Both the position numbers and the translations under genes were made by a program. From positions 1 to 64,000 of the forward strand of contig NZ_BJMN01000028.1 of the NCBI RefSeq assembly GCF_006539185.1: a stretch of DNA of 64,000 bases. Reading direction: 5' to 3'. Source of the DNA: Streptomyces gardneri. GTDB lineage: Bacteria > Actinomycetota > Actinomycetes > Streptomycetales > Streptomycetaceae. Shown here in pieces: positions 60,359 through 64,000 of the stretch. The notes beneath the pieces are model-generated. The model was given only the letters and a program-made list of their open reading frames with translations, was not told the origin of the DNA and ran no database searches. Within the stretch, counting starts at the first letter, position 1; every line of letters starts with the position of its first letter.

Positions 60359-61612
60359 TCAATCGAGTGTGGCGAGATGGTCGGCGTCGCCGCCGCGCCA
60401 CTCGATGAGGAAGATGGTCGCGTCGTCGCTGGTGACGCCGCCTCGTCCCTGTTTCAGGGCGTGGGAGAGCGCGCGCACCACCGGCCGCACCGCCGTGTGG
60501 TCACGGACGGCCCGGTTGGTGCACTCGATGAGCTGCTCCTCTCCGAACTGTTCCCCGCCGGGCTGATGCTCTTCGATCAGCCCGTCGGTGAAACACAGCA
60601 GCCGGTCCCCGGGCTGCAGCATCCGCTCGCTGACCACCGGCTCCTCACCGCCGAAGCCGACCGGCAGGGTAGTCGGGCTCTCCAGCCGGTCCACCACGGC
60701 GCGGCCGCGGATCAGCAGCGGTGCCGGGTGGCCGGCATTGACCCACTGCAGCCGGCCCGTGGCGACGTTCAGACACATCATCTGGGCGGTGACGAAGTGG
60801 TCGTGGCCGAACTGCTCGTTGATGGCCTTGTCCATGAACGCGTACACCTGGGACAGGCCGGTGCCGGCCCGCCGCGTGTGGCGGTAGGCGCCGATGGCGA
60901 CCGTCGCCATGGTCGCCGCGTCCAGGCCGTGGCCCATCGCGTCGATCATGGCCACATGGAGGATGTCGCCGTTGAGGGCGTAGTCGAAGCTGTCGCCGGC
61001 CACGGTGTACGCGGGCTCCAGGATTCCGGCGACCTCGACTTGCGGAACAGTCATCGACAGCGGAGGCAGCAACGACCACTGGATCTCTGCGGCCACGCTC
61101 ATGGGGGCGCGGCGTCGGGTCTGGAAGAACAGGTCGGTGTAGGCGTCCTTGGTCACGATCATGTCCGCGACCAGCCCGGCGAGCCTGCGCAGCAACCGCC
61201 GGTCGTCGTCATCGACGCTGTCCAGCGTGACGGCCATCGCCCCGACCTGGTCACTGCCGTCCAGCAGCGGCAGATACATCCGCACATTTCCGTCCCGCGG
61301 TACCTCTACCGTTCTGCGGCTCAGGAACGACTCCCCGGCGGGGGACCCCTCGACCGGTTCGGGGTCCCCGACCATCAACCCCCGGCCCGGCAGCGGCACC
61401 AGCAGCATCTGTTCGTAGTCCTGCAAGAGGATCGAGACGTCCCGGCCGCCGACCCTGGCCACTTCTTCCGCAACGAGCGGCGCGATCAACTGCGGCGGCA
61501 TCTCGTGAGCCCGGTCCAGCAGCAGACCCAGCAACCGCTCGCCAAACCCCTCCGACCGGTCCACCCCGAACTCGCCCGGCTTTCGCCCACCTTCGGACAT
61601 CGCTGCTCGCAT
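60359..61612 (-). CDS. GAF-SpoIIE protein phosphatase
   Basis: A 417-residue PP2C-type phosphatase of the RsbU/SpoIIE group. A GAF-like sensory domain (about residues 35-160: ISILLQDYEQMLLVPLPGRGL, MAVTLDSVDDDDRRLLRRLAGLVAD) precedes the catalytic domain: EIQWSLLPP, GDSFDYALNGD, IDAMGHGLDAA with metal-binding Asp/Gly, GHPAPLLIRG, FTDGLIEE, DDATIFLIEW. Such enzymes dephosphorylate anti-anti-sigma factors to activate stress sigma factors. ATG 61612 or ATG 61600. It converges on the DUF5994-PRC operon with no antagonist gene nearby. Confidence 0.9.
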   Translation of the reverse strand: MRAAMSEGGRKPGEFGVDRSEGFGERLLGLLLDRAHEMPPQLIAPLVAEEVARVGGRDVSILLQDYEQMLLVPLPGRGLMVGDPEPVEGSPAGESFLSRRTVEVPRDGNVRMYLPLLDGSDQVGAMAVTLDSVDDDDRRLLRRLAGLVADMIVTKDAYTDLFFQTRRRAPMSVAAEIQWSLLPPLSMTVPQVEVAGILEPAYTVAGDSFDYALNGDILHVAMIDAMGHGLDAATMATVAIGAYRHTRRAGTGLSQVYAFMDKAINEQFGHDHFVTAQMMCLNVATGRLQWVNAGHPAPLLIRGRAVVDRLESPTTLPVGFGGEEPVVSERMLQPGDRLLCFTDGLIEEHQPGGEQFGEEQLIECTNRAVRDHTAVRPVVRALSHALKQGRGGVTSDDATIFLIEWRGGDADHLATLD

Positions 61613-62020
61613 CCCTTCATTGGCGCGGCATGGGAATTCAGTGCGTGGTCATCCAGGTGCCTGCGCCTTCGGCCGCGGCGGCTGCATATCCCGGGTCGGG
61701 GTGCCCGCGACCCGACGCGGACCCCGACATGCTCGGATCCAGCGAGCAGTCAACGGCGATCCGCTCGAAACGACGTTCACACGCCCCATGCGCACAGGGC
61801 TCCTCGCACGACAGAGATCAACCCGTGCAGCCTGACACCGCCAACCGGCCCAACGAGCCGATTACGCCAGAGGCGGCATGTCACGCCCGGTCAGAGGAGT
61901 TGGCATGCACGGTCCCCCTTGAGATCCGGGTCCGGCGGCGAGAGTGCTCAAGGTCCCGGAAACCACTCAGGGGCCTGATCCGATTTCTCGGATCAGGCCC
62001 CTGACCTGGTCTTACGGCTG
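61613..62020. other. 408-base non-coding gap
   Basis: Open frames in this stretch (for example 61620-61835 and 61630-62004, plus strand) have no ribosome sites, weak third-position bias and no recognisable product, and the longer one runs through a terminator. Apart from the tRNA terminator at 61967-62004 I see nothing functional. Confidence 0.55.
61967..62004. terminator. terminator of tRNA-Pro
   Basis: A perfect 17-bp stem (61967-61983 with 61988-62004) around TTTC, beginning 17 bases after the tRNA 3' end on the minus strand. Confidence 0.85.
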
Positions 62021-62094
62021 TCGGGGTGGCGGGATTTGAACCCACGACCTCTTCGTCCCGAACGAAGCGCGCTGCCAAGCTGCGCTACACCCCG
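62021..62094 (-). tRNA. tRNA-Pro, anticodon CGG
   Basis: 74 nt on the minus strand. Acceptor stem CGGGGTG pairs with CACCCCG, discriminator A; D-arm AGCGCAGCTTGGCAGCGC; anticodon stem CTTCG/CGAAG around TTCGGGA gives CGG, reading CCG; T-loop GGTTCAAATCC. CCA is not encoded. The high-GC genome makes CCG the main proline codon, so this is a major tRNA. tRNA genes are common integration targets, but no duplicated 3' end is visible here. Confidence 0.97.
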
Positions 62095-62132
62095 ATGTCG
62101 CTGCTCTGTGCTTCACGTCGCGGCGACATCGC

Positions 62133-62879
62133 TTACTTTAGCCCACGGGCGCGCTGAGACGAAATCCGGTTTTCGGAGAGCCGCGCCGCAGGTCGGATGC
62201 GGTCGAGGCCGACGATCGCGAGGCCCAGGACGTAGAAGGCCGCGCCCAGCACGACCGTGTTCACGAGGACGCCGGCGTAGCCGTGGGCGGTGACGTCGAG
62301 GAACGGGTACGTGTAGCGGGTGGGGGCGTCCGGGGAGATCAGTTCGCCGCGGATCAGGGCGAAGGCGAGGTAGAGGCCCGGGGCCGCGAGCCACTGGGCG
62401 GCGTGGCGCCACCGGAGGGCGCCGGGGAGGGTGAGGAGGAGGAAGTCGAGCGCCGCGCCGATCGGGGTGACGGTGTGGAGGAGCTGGTTGGCGACGGCCT
62501 TCGCGCCGGTGAGGCGGGCGATCTCGGCCGCCTGGTTGAACTGGTTCGACGGGTTGTCGAGGACCAGGTGGAAGACGAGGCCGACGACCGAGATGCAGAG
62601 CAGGGCGCCGCCGGTCCAGAGGGCGGGGAGCGGCGGGCGGCGGCTCCAGGCGCGGACGGCGCTCCGGCCGAGGACCACGGCGACCAGGATGTTCGACCAG
62701 ATCGTGAAGAAGCTCAGGACGACGAGCACGGTCCCGTGGGCGCACTCGATGACGATTCCCGTCGCCGCGCACAGGGCGATCAGGCCACGGAACGCCGCCG
62801 CGAAGGGGCGGCGCTCGGCCGGGGGTACGACGGCGGAGGCCGGCACGGCCGCGGAGTCGGCGGGGCGAGGCGTGATCAT
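62133..62879 (-). CDS. Pr6Pr family membrane protein
   Basis: A 248-residue six-TM protein. Hydrophobic segments include AAAFRGLIALCAATGIVIECA, LVVLSFFTIWSNILVAVVLG, LWTGGALLCISVVGLVFHLVL, a loop with LHTVTPIGAALDFLLL, and the tail HGYAGVLVNTVVLGAAFYVLGLAIVGLD. FFTIWSNILV and HTVTP are family signatures (FAR-17a/AIG1-like). ATG 62879 lies 6 nt after TACGGT (62891-62886). Function unknown. It follows the metallophosphoesterase gene by 17 bases. Confidence 0.87.
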   Translation of the reverse strand: MITPRPADSAAVPASAVVPPAERRPFAAAFRGLIALCAATGIVIECAHGTVLVVLSFFTIWSNILVAVVLGRSAVRAWSRRPPLPALWTGGALLCISVVGLVFHLVLDNPSNQFNQAAEIARLTGAKAVANQLLHTVTPIGAALDFLLLTLPGALRWRHAAQWLAAPGLYLAFALIRGELISPDAPTRYTYPFLDVTAHGYAGVLVNTVVLGAAFYVLGLAIVGLDRIRPAARLSENRISSQRARGLK

Positions 62880-62896
62880 CACCCCACCGTAGGGGC

Positions 62897-63835
62897 TCAG
62901 GCGCGAGCCGTCAGCGTGAGCAGGGTGACCTCGGGCGGGCAGGCGAAGCGGACCGGGGTGAAGCGGTTGGTGCCGCAGCCCGCCGAGACGTGCAGGTAGG
63001 AGGTCCGGTCGGCGACGGTGTGGGTCGAGAGCCCCTTCACCCGGTCGGTGTCCAGGTCGCAGTTGGTGACGAGCGCCCCGTAGAAGGGGATGCACAGCTG
63101 GCCGCCGTGGGTGTGCCCGGCGAGGATCAGCTCGTACCCGTCCGCCGTGAACGCGTCGAGCGAGCGCAGGTACGGGGCGTGGACGACGCCCATCGTGAAG
63201 TCGGCCGAGGCGTCGGGGCCGCCGGCCACCCGCTCGTACCGGTCGCGCTTGATGTGCGGGTCGTCGAGGCCGGTGAAGGCCAGTTCGGCCTCGGGCAGCT
63301 TGAGCGTGCCGCGGGTGTTGGTGAGGTTCACCCAGCCCGCCGCGTCGAAGGCGTCCCGCAGGCCCTCCCACGGGTTGTGCACGGCGCCGACGACCGGCTT
63401 GTTGCCGTTGAGCCCGTGGCGTCCCTGCACCTTCTCCATCAGGTAGCGGCCGGGGTTGCGCAGCATCGGCCCGTAGTAGTCGTTGGAGCCGAAGACGTAC
63501 ACGCCGGGAAACTCCATCAGCGGCCCGAGCGCGTCCAGGACCTCCGGCACCGCCTCGGTGTCGGAGAGGTTGTCGCCGGTGTTGACGACGAAGTCCGGGC
63601 GGAGCCCCGCGAGCGACTGGAGCCAGGCCCGCTTCTTGCGCTGGCCGCTCACCATGTGGATGTCGGAGACCTGAAGGACCCGCAGGTCGCGCATGCCGCG
63701 CGGGAGTACGGGCACGGTCACGCGGCGGAGCCGGAAGGAGCGGGCCTCGAAGCCTGCCGCGTAGACGATTCCGGCCGCGGCCGTCGCCGTGAGACCTGCC
63801 GTGACCTTCAGGGGAATCCCGTACCGTGCGCGCAT
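62897..63835 (-). CDS. metallophosphoesterase, YkuE/LpxH-like
   Basis: A 312-residue calcineurin-like phosphoesterase with an N-terminal TM anchor or signal (PLKVTAGLTATAAAGIVYAAGF). Metal-binding motifs: DIHM (D-x-H), GDNLSD (GD), GSNDYY (GN[HD]E-like with N-D), and GHTHGGQL near the C-terminus. Family members act on phospholipid or nucleotide substrates at the membrane. ATG 63835 lies 6 nt after GACGAT. Divergent from the GatB/YqeY gene by 74 bases. Confidence 0.92.
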   Translation of the reverse strand: MRARYGIPLKVTAGLTATAAAGIVYAAGFEARSFRLRRVTVPVLPRGMRDLRVLQVSDIHMVSGQRKKRAWLQSLAGLRPDFVVNTGDNLSDTEAVPEVLDALGPLMEFPGVYVFGSNDYYGPMLRNPGRYLMEKVQGRHGLNGNKPVVGAVHNPWEGLRDAFDAAGWVNLTNTRGTLKLPEAELAFTGLDDPHIKRDRYERVAGGPDASADFTMGVVHAPYLRSLDAFTADGYELILAGHTHGGQLCIPFYGALVTNCDLDTDRVKGLSTHTVADRTSYLHVSAGCGTNRFTPVRFACPPEVTLLTLTARA

Positions 63836-63909
63836 CGCACCATCGTCGCAGACCCGGCGGGTGGAAATGTGCGGGCGTGCGGGGCGGGGCACCTGCCACA
63901 CTTGACCCC

Positions 63910-64000
63910 ATGACCACGCTCAAGGAGAAGCTCAAGGCCGACCTCGACGCCGCGATCAGGGGGCGCGACGAACTGCGCTCCTCGACCCTGCGGCTGACCA
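63910..64000 (+). CDS. GatB/YqeY domain protein, cut by the window end
   Basis: The first 30 residues, MTTLKEKLKADLDAAIRGRD then ELRSSTLRLT, match the start of GatB/YqeY-domain proteins (about 150 residues), whose role may relate to tRNA amidation or is unclear. ATG 63910 is 7 nt after CACACT (63897-63902). The remaining sequence lies outside the window. Confidence 0.8.
   Translation, partial: MTTLKEKLKADLDAAIRGRDELRSSTLRLT

Noticed and set aside
61630-62004. 124-codon open frame between the phosphatase and tRNA
   Set aside because: No ribosome site, no coding bias, and it passes through the 17-bp tRNA terminator.
62021-62094. att site duplication at tRNA-Pro
   Set aside because: No second copy of the tRNA 3' end was found by eye in the window and there is no integrase gene.

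Overview
The window is high-GC chromosomal DNA from a Streptomyces-type actinomycete. The evidence is the extreme third-position GC, frequent GTG/TTG starts, start codons sitting 6-7 nt behind a -10-like hexamer, and a gene order that matches my recollection of the central Streptomyces core (fba, DUF3151, DUF3152, kynurenine genes, purA, ybaB-recR, aspartokinase-asd). It opens with a perfect parS site, which places it in the origin-proximal part of a linear chromosome. It is mostly conserved core with small accessory insertions; I see no insertion sequence, prophage or CRISPR array.

Left part (1-17.2 kb): parS, class II aldolase, a MalY/PatB-type beta-lyase ending in 32-bp tandem repeats, a 14-TM drug exporter, DUF3151 and DUF3152 proteins, a tryptophan-to-anthranilate operon (kynA, kynU, alpha/beta hydrolase), a secreted VCBS-repeat protein, a NarL-type two-component pair, a P450, a four-TM protein, a degenerate lipid-kinase homologue and purA.

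Middle (17.2-33 kb): a divergent SDR/LysR pair, a DUF6232 protein with a small membrane partner, a Pro/Glu-repeat secreted protein, a membrane Ser/Thr kinase, a membrane-tethered PstS-like protein, a quinone reductase homologue, small secreted proteins, a GH19 chitinase with direct-repeat operators, DUF2785, a DJ-1/MarR operon under two palindromic operators, a class III aminotransferase and a GntR regulator.

33-45.8 kb: a SLATT-domain two-TM protein, ybaB-recR, DUF5063, then two NB-ARC/TPR (NLR-like STAND) proteins flanking a small two-TM protein. All three carry the same glycine-rich peptide. This is the best candidate for an undescribed system: the arrangement resembles bacterial NLR/effector pairs that signal through matching amyloid-like motifs. 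Aspartokinase (with an internal start for a beta subunit)-asd and a sigma factor with its membrane partner follow.

Right part (45.9-64 kb): SURF1, an S9 peptidase, a methyltransferase, DUF6191, a duplicated Lrp-type regulator divergent from a TPR protein that has lost its ATPase, a DUF218 membrane protein, an alkylsulfatase, a second Ser/Thr kinase, a hexapeptide-repeat protein lacking zinc ligands, a GT2 glycosyltransferase, a probable accessory cluster (broken HTH gene, DUF5994, PRC-barrel, small hydrophobic protein, SpoIIE phosphatase) beside tRNA-Pro(CGG), then a Pr6Pr membrane protein, a metallophosphoesterase and the start of a GatB/YqeY gene.
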